53,952 bases of DNA from Methanobacteriota archaeon (GTDB lineage: Archaea; Thermoplasmatota; Poseidoniia; Poseidoniales; Thalassarchaeaceae): positions 1 through 53,952 of the forward strand of contig PBWO01000039.1 in NCBI GenBank assembly GCA_002727275.1, given 5' to 3'. This document shows positions 28,346-37,848 of this stretch, one piece after another. The notes below the pieces were generated by a model. That model saw only the letters and a list, made by a program, of their open reading frames with translations, was not told the origin of the DNA and did not search any database. The position numbers and the translations under genes are program-made. Position 1 is the stretch's first letter. Each line of letters opens with the position of its first letter.

Positions 28346-29535
28346 AATACGGCCTTAATCGCTCTCTTGGCCAGTGACCTAAATTCAGGCACCTCACGAA
28401 GCATTTGCATACCCAAGGGAATTGGATTCTCAATTTCTCCAACCTCATTAATCAATTCAGTAACTTCAGGCTTGGACCACACCGAGAACACTTCATCCAA
28501 TTCTTGATCATTCATCTGAGTAAGGAATGCATCCCTGAGTGCCCTTGCTCTCAATTGTTCCTTCCGAATCGGTTTGTGATTTTCGGTTACGATTGATTCA
28601 AACTTGGATTGTGGTATCTCACCTCGAACCATCTTCAATAGATTAGGTACCGTTGTTTCCACATGCATGAAACCCGGACCAATCCCTCCACCAGTAGTTG
28701 GCTTACATAGTCCAGCCGCATCTCCAAAGAGCATCACTCTACCTTTGAGTGGATGCTTAACTAAGCCGCTGGGAACTGGGCCACAGAAGCGCCCCACCTC
28801 CCTACAAGCCGAGAATCTGTGAGACCATTGGGGTTCATGCATCAGAGCATTCAGAAGTTGTTCAGGAGATCTCCCTCCAAGTAATTCCGCTTTACTCCAT
28901 GCACCTATTCTTGTTGTGTCTCCGGAAGGAATCGCCCAAGCAAAAAATCCCGGTGCGATATCAGAGCCCGTGTACATGTCCAACTTACCATTTTCTCCGA
29001 CATAACCTGTAACTTCGATTTGGAAACCAATCATCATTTCTTTCGGGCGACCCATCTTGAAATTTCTTCTCACCCATGAGTGAGAACCATCAGCCCCACA
29101 TAGCATTGAACATCTAAGATCGACATCACCTGTAGGAGTTGAGATTGTGATGCTAACGCCATCACCATCTTGCTCTGCTGATTTTGGGCTGCTAGATAAC
29201 CAAAGCTCGGCACCAGATTCTAATGCCGATTCAACAATGGCTTCATCAAACAGTTTTCTGCATACACTCCAAGTTCTGATAGTATCAGGAGATCCAATTG
29301 AGACTACTTCACCCGAAGGCCCATGAATCCTAGCCCCCCATATCGATGTGAGAACAGTATCGTGCAATCCAATCAGTTCCATAGCTTCTGGATTAACTAG
29401 TCCAGCGCATTGGAACGGCCTTCCAATCTGAGCATGTTCTTCAATGATTAGAACTGATGAACCTCCTTCGGAAAGTCGGCGAGCCAGCAGCCCACCAACC
29501 GGCCCGGCTCCGACGACCACGAAGTCGTAATCCAT
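28336..29535 (-). CDS. Geranylgeranyl reductase family FAD-dependent oxidoreductase
   Basis: YDFVVVGAGPVGGLLARRLSEGGSSVLIIEEHAQIGRPFQCAGLVN; MLFGDAAGLCKPTTGGGIGPGF. Confidence 0.93.
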   Translation of the reverse strand: MDYDFVVVGAGPVGGLLARRLSEGGSSVLIIEEHAQIGRPFQCAGLVNPEAMELIGLHDTVLTSIWGARIHGPSGEVVSIGSPDTIRTWSVCRKLFDEAIVESALESGAELWLSSSPKSAEQDGDGVSITISTPTGDVDLRCSMLCGADGSHSWVRRNFKMGRPKEMMIGFQIEVTGYVGENGKLDMYTGSDIAPGFFAWAIPSGDTTRIGAWSKAELLGGRSPEQLLNALMHEPQWSHRFSACREVGRFCGPVPSGLVKHPLKGRVMLFGDAAGLCKPTTGGGIGPGFMHVETTVPNLLKMVRGEIPQSKFESIVTENHKPIRKEQLRARALRDAFLTQMNDQELDEVFSVWSKPEVTELINEVGEIENPIPLGMQMLREVPEFRSLAKRAIKAVLWG

Positions 29536-29585
29536 AGCATAGGCCTCTTAGCCACCGGTTTTTGAGTCCTGCCTAGTAACTGTAT

Positions 29586-31853
29586 CTAGGAACGCCTTCT
29601 CCTAGATCTTCCTTTTCGCCCCTTAATCTTAGAGATTATATCGCTAGCATCCGACTTAGTCAACTCTGAGGGGTCCCTCGCACCCACTGTTGCTAATATC
29701 TCGGAGAGTGGTTTCTCATTCTGCTCAGCTAACTTTTCGATCAATTCTACTTGTGATTCTGTTGCTGGCAAACCCTTGGTCAATTCTATCATTTTACCAA
29801 TCAATTCGCTTGCAGTTCCTTCGCTACCACCTGTCAAGGCAGATATTTCACTAACTCCAGCAAGTTCGAGCGCACTATCTAAATCCATTTTCAATTGGTC
29901 AGCAAGTTTGACTATCAGAGAAACCTGTTTCTCACTAGGAGGGTAGCCAAAACTTTCTCCTATTTCCTGCAACTTTTCAATGACTGTTCGCGCTTCATCA
30001 CCAGTAATCTCATCAATCGTCTTCCCAGACAACAACTCATCCTTAATTTCAGATTCAAGATGAACCAAACGTGACTCAATCAATGCCTTCTGTCTAGGAG
30101 TTGCAGTTTGTTTTCTGATGCTCAGAGCATTGTTGTGCATATCCCTGAATTGAGTGACGAATCTGTCCCAAACATCAGGGCCATTCTGTGAACCGGTTTC
30201 AACATGATCTAGAGTTCCTTCCATTTGAGAGGTGAAATCAGGAGTGAACAATCCAAATTCTTCGTCTTGTTGATTGTAGAATGGAACCACATCTATCCAT
30301 AGTAGTCTACCATCATCTGTCGGAATCAATGAGCTTCCTTCCAATTTCACGTATCCTCTTCCAGTGAGTTTCTGGATGGTACTGACATAAGTCGACGGGC
30401 GCCCAATCTCTGCATTTTTCATGGCCTGAACAATTGAACTCTCTGTGTATCTTCTAGGGGGCTTTGTTTGATCTGTAATCATTCTTGGACTTTCTTTACT
30501 CTGCTCAATAGGCCACTCCGCACCTGCTTCAAGAACATCCTCGGGTGGTTGAGTTTTCACATCAGGGTTAAATTGCGTAAATACCGCTTCCCAACCGCTG
30601 TGAGTTCTCCAAGATGCCGTTCCTCTGAGGGACTTCTGGCAGCCTTCTACTTCGGCCTCTAGATCTCGTCTCTCTCTGATAGATTGAGACATCTGGCTGG
30701 CAGCAAAACGGGCCCAAATCAGAGCGTATAGGCGCTTCTCATCTGCCGAGGCATCAATAGACAAAGTATCCGGCTTACTGGGACGAATAGCCTCATGTGC
30801 ATCTTGGACGTTTGTCTTTCTTTTAGCATCCTTTCCAACTACGCCCTTGCCTAGATAGTCATCGCCATATTTCTCACGAATATACTGCCTTATCTTCTTA
30901 CGCGCATCGGGATTGGTTCTAGTTGAATCCGTTCTGATGTAAGTTACATATCCAGATTGATAGAGTGTAGAAGCCACACGACTTGTCTTTGATACCGACC
31001 ACCCCAGAACTGAGTTACCAGCTTGAAGCATGGTATCAGTGGTGAAAGGAGGCTGAGGATTCCTCTTCGTGATGCCCTCTTTCACAGAAGTAATAGTCAA
31101 TTTTTCAGAAGAATTGAGTGCATCAAACGCAGATTTAGCAAGTTCATCATTTGACGTCCTATCTGCCCTGTGTTTGCCCGAGTCGTCAAACCATGCTCCA
31201 CTATCATCCTTCTCGTGAAATCTCACATTGAATCTGATACCATTACTATCTGCATGCACGCTATGGTATTCTATAGGTACGTGGGCTTCTCTTTCAATTT
31301 CTCGCTCTACGATGAAACCAAGAGTAGGAGTCTGGACTCGCCCCATCGAAGTAAGTCTCCATGACTTGCTGAATCTAGAGCACCTGTATCCAACCAGCCT
31401 ATCCATGAATCTTCTAACTTTAGCGGCATCAACGAGATTGGAGTCGATTTCGCTGGGATTTGAAATAGAATCTGAAACCGCGGTCTTCGTTATCTCGTTG
31501 AAGGCGACTCTGTAGATTTTGGGAAACTCGGAGAAAAGGAGACTCAATCTCCATGCGATAAACTCACCTTCTCTATCAGGATCAGTTGCTATGTATACCT
31601 CTTCTACTCCTGATTTTCGTGCTCTAGAAAGTATAGAATTGACAACCCTTTCAGCACCATCAGTCCAATCCCAAGGAGGCTCAGGCAACTCTCCCTTACT
31701 CGATGCCCACATTGCTTTCGATCTTTGCTTCGAACCGTTACCGGATGGAAGGTCTTGCACATGACCATTGCATGCTTCTACTATCCAGCCCTTGCCAAGA
31801 TAACTCTTGACCGTACGTGCCTTAGCACCTGATTCAAGAATCATTAACTTCAT
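29586..31853 (-). CDS. topA: DNA topoisomerase I (type IA, bacterial-like)
   Basis: LESGAKARTVKSYLG Toprim, ATDPDREGEFIAWRL, SGYVTYIRTDSTRTN catalytic Tyr, PSTYVSTIQKLTGRGYV; C-terminal tandem ~50-aa repeats, no zinc fingers seen. Confidence 0.95.
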   Translation of the reverse strand: MKLMILESGAKARTVKSYLGKGWIVEACNGHVQDLPSGNGSKQRSKAMWASSKGELPEPPWDWTDGAERVVNSILSRARKSGVEEVYIATDPDREGEFIAWRLSLLFSEFPKIYRVAFNEITKTAVSDSISNPSEIDSNLVDAAKVRRFMDRLVGYRCSRFSKSWRLTSMGRVQTPTLGFIVEREIEREAHVPIEYHSVHADSNGIRFNVRFHEKDDSGAWFDDSGKHRADRTSNDELAKSAFDALNSSEKLTITSVKEGITKRNPQPPFTTDTMLQAGNSVLGWSVSKTSRVASTLYQSGYVTYIRTDSTRTNPDARKKIRQYIREKYGDDYLGKGVVGKDAKRKTNVQDAHEAIRPSKPDTLSIDASADEKRLYALIWARFAASQMSQSIRERRDLEAEVEGCQKSLRGTASWRTHSGWEAVFTQFNPDVKTQPPEDVLEAGAEWPIEQSKESPRMITDQTKPPRRYTESSIVQAMKNAEIGRPSTYVSTIQKLTGRGYVKLEGSSLIPTDDGRLLWIDVVPFYNQQDEEFGLFTPDFTSQMEGTLDHVETGSQNGPDVWDRFVTQFRDMHNNALSIRKQTATPRQKALIESRLVHLESEIKDELLSGKTIDEITGDEARTVIEKLQEIGESFGYPPSEKQVSLIVKLADQLKMDLDSALELAGVSEISALTGGSEGTASELIGKMIELTKGLPATESQVELIEKLAEQNEKPLSEILATVGARDPSELTKSDASDIISKIKGRKGRSRRRRS

Positions 31854-32027
31854 TTTGCCATCCCGTCAGTATGTCATTTGCAGACCGAACCGACTGTTTG
31901 CAGCGCCGACTCCGACCCTGTATAAACATGAGTGACCAGTGATTGAGACAACGCCCGCACGAGCGCGCGCGTGCGCGAAGCGGAACTATGCCAATCTTCG
32001 TCTGGACAACGACTCGTCCCAGGGTAT

Positions 32028-32393
32028 CTAAGCTGCAGGACCGGCGCATCCAATACATCCCGGATACCCGGCCATGGCAAGTTCTAACATCACTTTGAGG
32101 TACCTTCCCCAGATGTTTGGTATATCTCCCGGAATCCAGATTACATCATCGTCAGGCTCTCTCCCTCCAATTCTTCCATTAGGAGATTCGGGAAATTCTA
32201 TGCAGATGGAATTACTATTGACTTTGATTTGATTTACTGTAATTATGAGACTTGGGGAAACATCACCAAGTTTTGCAGAAAGCGAATCAATATCCGTACT
32301 ATATCCCTCATCTGCTACGAAAGTAACCTCTGAACTTTGAAGAGTCCTACGTGCTAGCTCGCTTATCGCCGCAGCCTCAAATGTGGCACGCAC
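32028..32393 (-). CDS. Hypothetical protein (start uncertain)
   Basis: 121-aa ORF of plausible composition between topA and pyrD. Confidence 0.45.
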   Translation of the reverse strand: MRATFEAAAISELARRTLQSSEVTFVADEGYSTDIDSLSAKLGDVSPSLIITVNQIKVNSNSICIEFPESPNGRIGGREPDDDVIWIPGDIPNIWGRYLKVMLELAMAGYPGCIGCAGPAA

Positions 32394-32446
32394 AGACCCG
32401 CGATGCTACGCAACGCTTGAAGTGTACCTCTCAGCGCATTCGCACG

Positions 32447-33550
32447 ATGGGGCTGCCATACAGCGTATTCGTACGCCCTATGTTACGCTTCGTTGATTCA
32501 GAGACTGCACATTCATTGTCAATGAACGCCCTCAGAACTTTTGGCCAGAGTGGATTGGGCCAGAGGACTCTGAGTACTGTCTATAGAACTCCAGAATTGC
32601 CGATCCATGTTTTCGGACGGTTATTCCATCACCCTCTAGGGCTAGCAGCAGGATTCGACAAGGGAGCAGAAGCACTGTCCGCATGGCCAGCCCTCGGCTT
32701 CTCTTGGATAGAGTACGGTGGAATTACTCGTTTTCCTCAAGATGGAAATACGAAACCAAGGATGTTCAGATCTGACCGTCACGGGGCTTTAGTCAACCGA
32801 ATGGGATTCAATAATCCGGGTGCAGCCGAAGTTCGTGACAGGTTGATTGAGAGGAGGGCTTCTGGTAAGTGGCCGAAAACACCAGTCGCTGCAAACATTG
32901 GACGTTCAAAGAAAACTCCTAACGAAAGTGCTGCTAGTGACTACTCTCAGACTCTTGAGATACTATGGAACCATGCCGACATGTTTGTCCTCAATATTTC
33001 ATCTCCTAACACTCCGGGACTAAGGGACTTAGCAGATTCGGATTATCTATCATCCATTGTAACTGAGTGCAAGTCTATGGCCGATAGGAAAGGAGGGGGC
33101 AAACCACTTTTGGTTAAAGTATCTCCAGATGCTGGTAACGAGGAGATATTATCTTCAGCACATTCCGCTTTAAGATCAGGTGCTGATGGATTGGTTGCGA
33201 TCAACACATCTATGCATAGGCCAGTACCTAGGAACGCAGCCTCAAGGGGTGTTTTTGCAGAGGCAGGAGGGATATCTGGTAGACCTCTGCAAAACAGGTC
33301 GAAGGAAGTGATATCACTGTTGTATTCAGAAGTCGGTGACTCCATACCCATAGTTGGAGTTGGAGGCATTGAGTCTTCAGAAACTGCATGGGAAGCAATA
33401 ACATCAGGAGCATCACTAATCCAGTTGTATTCAGCTTTAGTTTTCAAAGGACCGTCTGTTGTCAGCTCCATAGTTAGAGGATTGAAGAAGAAGGTCAAGC
33501 AGAACGGCTTCGTTAGTCTCGAAGAGGCCGTAGGGTACGAGATGCCTTGA
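32447..33550 (+). CDS. pyrD: Dihydroorotate dehydrogenase, quinone-dependent (class 2)
   Basis: HHPLGLAAGFDKGAEALSAWPALGFSWIEYGGITRFPQDGNTKPRMFR; NRMGFNNPGA; NISSPNTPGLRDL; VGVGGIESSETAWEAITSGASLIQLYSALVFKGP. Confidence 0.95.
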   Translation: MGLPYSVFVRPMLRFVDSETAHSLSMNALRTFGQSGLGQRTLSTVYRTPELPIHVFGRLFHHPLGLAAGFDKGAEALSAWPALGFSWIEYGGITRFPQDGNTKPRMFRSDRHGALVNRMGFNNPGAAEVRDRLIERRASGKWPKTPVAANIGRSKKTPNESAASDYSQTLEILWNHADMFVLNISSPNTPGLRDLADSDYLSSIVTECKSMADRKGGGKPLLVKVSPDAGNEEILSSAHSALRSGADGLVAINTSMHRPVPRNAASRGVFAEAGGISGRPLQNRSKEVISLLYSEVGDSIPIVGVGGIESSETAWEAITSGASLIQLYSALVFKGPSVVSSIVRGLKKKVKQNGFVSLEEAVGYEMP

Positions 33551-33595
33551 CCAGCCAATGGAAACTCTATTCTATGTCAATGATAGGTTCGTAAC

Positions 33596-33973
33596 ATGGC
33601 AGGCACAAGAGCATCCAGATTGGGTTTGGTTGCTGTTTGTATGGCTGTCTTGGTCGCCTTGATGTTTATCAGTGTAGATCCAGAAACTCAATACTATATC
33701 GATGAGGTAATGGATTCGCCCCAAGATTACGAAGGCGATGTCCACATGCGTGGACAAGTCAGCCCGGGAACAATAGATTCCTCGACCTCTTCATTTATTC
33801 TCATAGGAATAGAACATTCACTCAGCATAGACTATTCTGCTGCTGCTATTCCCGATGGCTTTGAGGAAGGCCATACCATTGCGGTTAAAGGCCAACTAAT
33901 GAATAACGGCGCGGGTTGGATTTTGATAGCGAATGAGATTCAGACAGGCTGTCCTTCGAAGTATTCTGAGTGA
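33596..33973 (+). CDS. ccmE: CcmE-like cytochrome c heme chaperone with CxxxY motif
   Basis: N-terminal TM; YIDEVMDSPQDYEGDVHMRGQVSPGTI...IPDGFEEGHTIAVKGQLMNNGAGWILIANEIQTGCPSKY OB-fold pattern ending CPSKY. Confidence 0.72.
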   Translation: MAGTRASRLGLVAVCMAVLVALMFISVDPETQYYIDEVMDSPQDYEGDVHMRGQVSPGTIDSSTSSFILIGIEHSLSIDYSAAAIPDGFEEGHTIAVKGQLMNNGAGWILIANEIQTGCPSKYSE

Positions 33974-34029
33974 TTTCCTGATTTACGGTTAGGGATTTGT
34001 TGATATGCGTCGATAGAGCGGCCAAGTCG

Positions 34030-34330
34030 GGCTAGGGGGGGTGTTGACGTACTCTATTTTCCTCAAATCGTCGAAAACGGGGGCCTGAAGTCCGAGGGCG
34101 GCGAAGACGAGCCGACGATGACCCTGCGGTTGACGTCGATGCCTCGCCCCCAAGAGATCCAGGTTGGCTGGAATCGCTTCCGGAGGGGAGCGAGGACTGT
34201 CTCATACCCGGGAACCAGGTCAGGCGCGGAAGCGAGCAGCCCGACTGGGGACGCTGGATGCCTTGGGACAGCGGGGCGGAGGAGATCGTGGATTTGGAAT
34301 CGAAGGTGACGATCGTCCACCGAGGACATG
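34030..34330 (+). ncRNA. Archaeal SRP RNA (7S RNA); ends approximate
   Basis: Helix 8 core GGTCAGGCGC-GGAA-GCGAGCAGCC at 34218..34241; 5' Alu-like GGGCTAGGGGGGGTGTTGACGT...GGGGGCCTGAAGTCCGAGGG; GC-rich compared with surroundings and no good ORF. Confidence 0.88.
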
Positions 34331-34334
34331 CCCA

Positions 34335-34814
34335 CTACAATGATGATGAGTCTAGGCCACCCATTCCACATACAGTATGGAAATGGTCAGATGAAACTGG
34401 TTGTACAGAAAGCCTCTGACCCCTTTGTAGTAAAGGCATACCCTCCAACATGGCATTTTCTCTCATGTCTGTCAGAGCCACAATTTCGTACAGTTGTTTA
34501 ACAGGTTCGATATCAACTATCATCCACCGGGGATTTTCCAGTGAGGATTTTGGATCGAAGTAATTTGACTCTGGATCGAGTGCAGTAAAATCAGGGTATG
34601 CCTCACGGCAAACCCTAGCAATTCCTGCTACATGTGGCGGTTTGCAGTTTGAGTGGTAGAATAGAACAAGATCTCCAATTTTCATATCATCTCTCATTAT
34701 ATTCCTGGCCTGATAATTCCTTACTCCATCCCAATGAGTCTCTCCGTCTTCAACCAATTGTTCCCAAGGATAGACATGCGGTTCACTCTTCATTAGCCAG
34801 AACGCCATGGTCAT
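34335..34814 (-). CDS. EVE domain protein (PUA-like fold)
   Basis: MAFWLMKSEPHVYPWEQLVEDGETHWDGVRNYQARNIMRDDMKIGDLVLFYHSNCKPPHVAGIARV. Confidence 0.93.
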   Translation of the reverse strand: MTMAFWLMKSEPHVYPWEQLVEDGETHWDGVRNYQARNIMRDDMKIGDLVLFYHSNCKPPHVAGIARVCREAYPDFTALDPESNYFDPKSSLENPRWMIVDIEPVKQLYEIVALTDMRENAMLEGMPLLQRGQRLSVQPVSSDHFHTVCGMGGLDSSSL

Positions 34815-34842
34815 ACGATGCACAGATGGTGCATAATGTATC

Positions 34843-37800
34843 TCACCATGAATCGTCTGACAACCCCATGAGGAGTGTGGCATCTATCGCATCCGCATCA
34901 TCCTTGGCAATCGCTCTTCTTAGGCCTGCAGTTTTGACCATAGTCTCCACACCACCAGTCAAGCTCACATTATTCTTGATTAGCAACGAGAAGACCGCTG
35001 GTAGCAATAGCAAAGCAGAGAGTGCTGCAACCACTAGTAGGATGATGACCACAGTAACGAACGGCTTTATGGCAGCAATAGGAATCAAATACGCAGAAAA
35101 TAAGCCGAATGCGGTAACTGTTACTGCTTCAAACAAACTCATACCAGTACTAGCACATGCTAGCCTTACAGCTTCAATAGTGCCGCCTTGATCTTTGACA
35201 CGATTGGCAATATGGATCGAGAAATCAATACCAACTCCAACTAGGATTGACCCGACCATCACAGTAACTAGGGAGAGTGGAACTCCTAGAGAGTCCATCG
35301 CTAACCATTGCATAGCTACAGTAAATCCTACGGGAACTGTTGTCAGTAGAGCAAATCGTAAGTCTCTGAAGACTAATCCTAGGGCTAGAATGGTGAATAA
35401 TAAAGCGAAACCTAGAGAACTCCATTGTGAATCAACAATTAGGCTGTTTACCGCAATAGTTACCGAAGCAACTCCCACCAAGTCCGATGCCTTTACACCC
35501 TCTGTAACATCAACCCAGTGATTGACCTCATTGGTTGCAATCTCAGTATTCTTGACATCCATAAATGGCATGTCGATGTATATCAGGCTCCTTTGGAAAT
35601 CAGATGATATGAACAACTCACGCATCTCTATGGTCATGCTATTGTAGAATATGTAAATCAGGAAGTTATGAGCTTGATCATCACCCGAAGGTGCCCCGTC
35701 CAAAGCACCCAATGTTTCCCAAAATGAACCATTACCAGCAACTTCCCTACCAAAAATAAACCCAACAACATCTTTGATTTGGTCTGGCAGTGGCCATTCC
35801 TCAACAAGATCGACAACCGACTGTCCCGATACATTCACACCGACTGCTATAGCTTTCATCAGGAAAACAATCGATACGGCAGTAGTCTGATTCACTCGAT
35901 TGCAATTCTGCTCCAAAGCCTCTATTCCTTTCAGGCTGTCATAGGGATCATTCATATTGACGTCCAGTAGAGATGGGTCAGCACCCAATTTTGCATCATC
36001 AATCAATAAGAAGCCTGGTTGGCCAGCCTCAAATTCGTCAGAATAAGTCTTCATTTTCTGAACAGCCTTCACTGGCAATCCATCTGCGCCCTCAGAAGGT
36101 GCCATTTCAAGCAGATCGATATTTTCCTCAACATTTTCTCTAGAGAAGCCTGCTGAAACAATCATGGCTACAATAAAGACAGCTAATGCCGCTTTGGTCC
36201 ATTTGATGGGAATCCCCACTGCCCCCATGAATAATTTTGGAGGTGGGTGTGAAGGTTTTTTCAGATCTAGAATCATGGTTAGGTTAGGTACCATAACCAT
36301 GGTCATAATGTAAACAACAACAATACCTCCGGCTAATGCATACCCCACAGTTTTGATTGGAGCCATTGTTGTGAAAGTTAGTGAATAGAAACCAATGATC
36401 GTGGTGATAGCAGAAAGAAGAACTGCTCGGCCCGTAGAACTTAATGCAGTCTCCATCTTTTCTCTAGGCGTTCCACTGGCCTCTGCATACCTATTGGTGA
36501 TATGAAGTCCGTATGAAACACCTAATGCAAGAACAATTGGACCTACGATAATAACAGTCATTGTGACTTCATAATCGGTGAAGCCAATGATTCCCAGTGT
36601 AATCCAAACAGAGCAAAGTGTAGGTAATCCTGAGATGATTACAACTTTGAGGCCCTGGACGAATCTTATCCTACCTGTCTGCAATAGGTCGCAGTGGAAA
36701 AGAAATAGTACCAAAGCAACTGCAATACCGCCAATAGGAAATACCTTCCAAAATAGCTTGAATGACTCCTCTGTTACTGCGCTAGTAATTGGAACTGGAC
36801 CTGTGAGCGTCATTACGAGACTCTTCTCAGACCACCCATTCTGAAGTGCTAGTGAGTCAATGGTCTGTTGAGTATCAGAAATTAGCTCCGAGATTTCGAA
36901 ATCATCAACCCCATCCCGATCTTTATCAGATTGAATTCCAATAATAATTACAGCTCTATTCCAACCATGCCCTGAAGTTTCAATATCAGTAATCCCATCT
37001 CCATTAGTATCTCTACCAACATCACGTACCAACTTGTTAAGTGCGTTTTGTGGCATCTCTCCCAATATCTGATCAACTCTTTGCTGATCAGGAATACTAT
37101 AACTCCCGATAATCCCCTCTTGCTGGTCAATGGTTTCATTGAAATCGTCCGTTAATTCTTCGTTCCCAGAAGCTTCCGCCAATGCTGCAAATGTAGCCTT
37201 TGCAACTCTCCCAGCGCTAGAATTCACCTCTTTAATTACTGTAGAGATAGACAGTAAGTAGATGATATTGTCCTGAGTGCCACGGTCATTGCGAACGTGA
37301 TTCAACTCTTTCTCTAATGCATCAATTTCTTCAAGTATTTCGACAGTTGTTACATTGAGTTCATCCGACTCAACATAAATTACCATTACATTCGTTGTCC
37401 AATTTTGCTCGACGCTAGCGAGTTGCTGAGTTACGGGATCACCTTCGGGCAAATAGACTTCAAGATCTCCGTTGACATTCAGCGCAGATTCTTCTTGACA
37501 GTAGTCAGGATTGTCGAATCCCTCTCTACAATCGAGCACACCTGAGTGAAGTGAAAAGAAACCCGTAACTAGAAGACAGATTGTAACTGTGATCACCGGT
37601 GCGCGAGTTAGAAGACTCGTTCCAGATGCATTCGAAAGCTCTCTACGGATAGCGTTAGGGATTCTTCTCAAGGCACTTATCGCACTCTCGGAATCTACGT
37701 TGGTTATCGCCTCTTTGCCAGTGGAAATCTTTGAGCTAATATCCTCACGAACTCTGTCAATTGCACTGCCGCGAGTGTCACCTCCGGTATCGCCACCTTC

Positions 37801-37848
37801 CATATCTGGATGCCTTGTGCCCGCGGAGGGAACTTCAACCCCACGCAA
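34843..37848 (-). CDS. RND superfamily exporter (MMPL/HAE3-like, 12 TM)
   Basis: Two RND halves: VSYGLHITNRYAEA...STGRAVLLSAITTIIGFYSLTF and GVGIDFSIHIANRVKDQG...STGMSLFEAVTVTAFGLFSAYL. Confidence 0.9.
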   Translation of the reverse strand: MRGVEVPSAGTRHPDMEGGDTGGDTRGSAIDRVREDISSKISTGKEAITNVDSESAISALRRIPNAIRRELSNASGTSLLTRAPVITVTICLLVTGFFSLHSGVLDCREGFDNPDYCQEESALNVNGDLEVYLPEGDPVTQQLASVEQNWTTNVMVIYVESDELNVTTVEILEEIDALEKELNHVRNDRGTQDNIIYLLSISTVIKEVNSSAGRVAKATFAALAEASGNEELTDDFNETIDQQEGIIGSYSIPDQQRVDQILGEMPQNALNKLVRDVGRDTNGDGITDIETSGHGWNRAVIIIGIQSDKDRDGVDDFEISELISDTQQTIDSLALQNGWSEKSLVMTLTGPVPITSAVTEESFKLFWKVFPIGGIAVALVLFLFHCDLLQTGRIRFVQGLKVVIISGLPTLCSVWITLGIIGFTDYEVTMTVIIVGPIVLALGVSYGLHITNRYAEASGTPREKMETALSSTGRAVLLSAITTIIGFYSLTFTTMAPIKTVGYALAGGIVVVYIMTMVMVPNLTMILDLKKPSHPPPKLFMGAVGIPIKWTKAALAVFIVAMIVSAGFSRENVEENIDLLEMAPSEGADGLPVKAVQKMKTYSDEFEAGQPGFLLIDDAKLGADPSLLDVNMNDPYDSLKGIEALEQNCNRVNQTTAVSIVFLMKAIAVGVNVSGQSVVDLVEEWPLPDQIKDVVGFIFGREVAGNGSFWETLGALDGAPSGDDQAHNFLIYIFYNSMTIEMRELFISSDFQRSLIYIDMPFMDVKNTEIATNEVNHWVDVTEGVKASDLVGVASVTIAVNSLIVDSQWSSLGFALLFTILALGLVFRDLRFALLTTVPVGFTVAMQWLAMDSLGVPLSLVTVMVGSILVGVGIDFSIHIANRVKDQGGTIEAVRLACASTGMSLFEAVTVTAFGLFSAYLIPIAAIKPFVTVVIILLVVAALSALLLLPAVFSLLIKNNVSLTGGVETMVKTAGLRRAIAKDDADAIDATLLMGLSDDSW

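Noticed and set aside
31834-32080. ORFs 31834..32058 and 31874..32080 upstream of topA
   Set aside because: Mutually overlapping frames with arginine-rich low-complexity translation caused by GC-rich sequence; treated as a noncoding gap.
34020-34250. AGTCGGGCT (34025 area) complementary to AGCCCGACT (34239 area)
   Set aside because: The second copy lies in the conserved SRP helix 8/S-domain, where standard pairing is different; probably coincidental.
34020-34371. ORFs 34063..34371 (-) and 34118..34309 (+) as proteins
   Set aside because: They fall on the SRP RNA; the open frames reflect high local GC.
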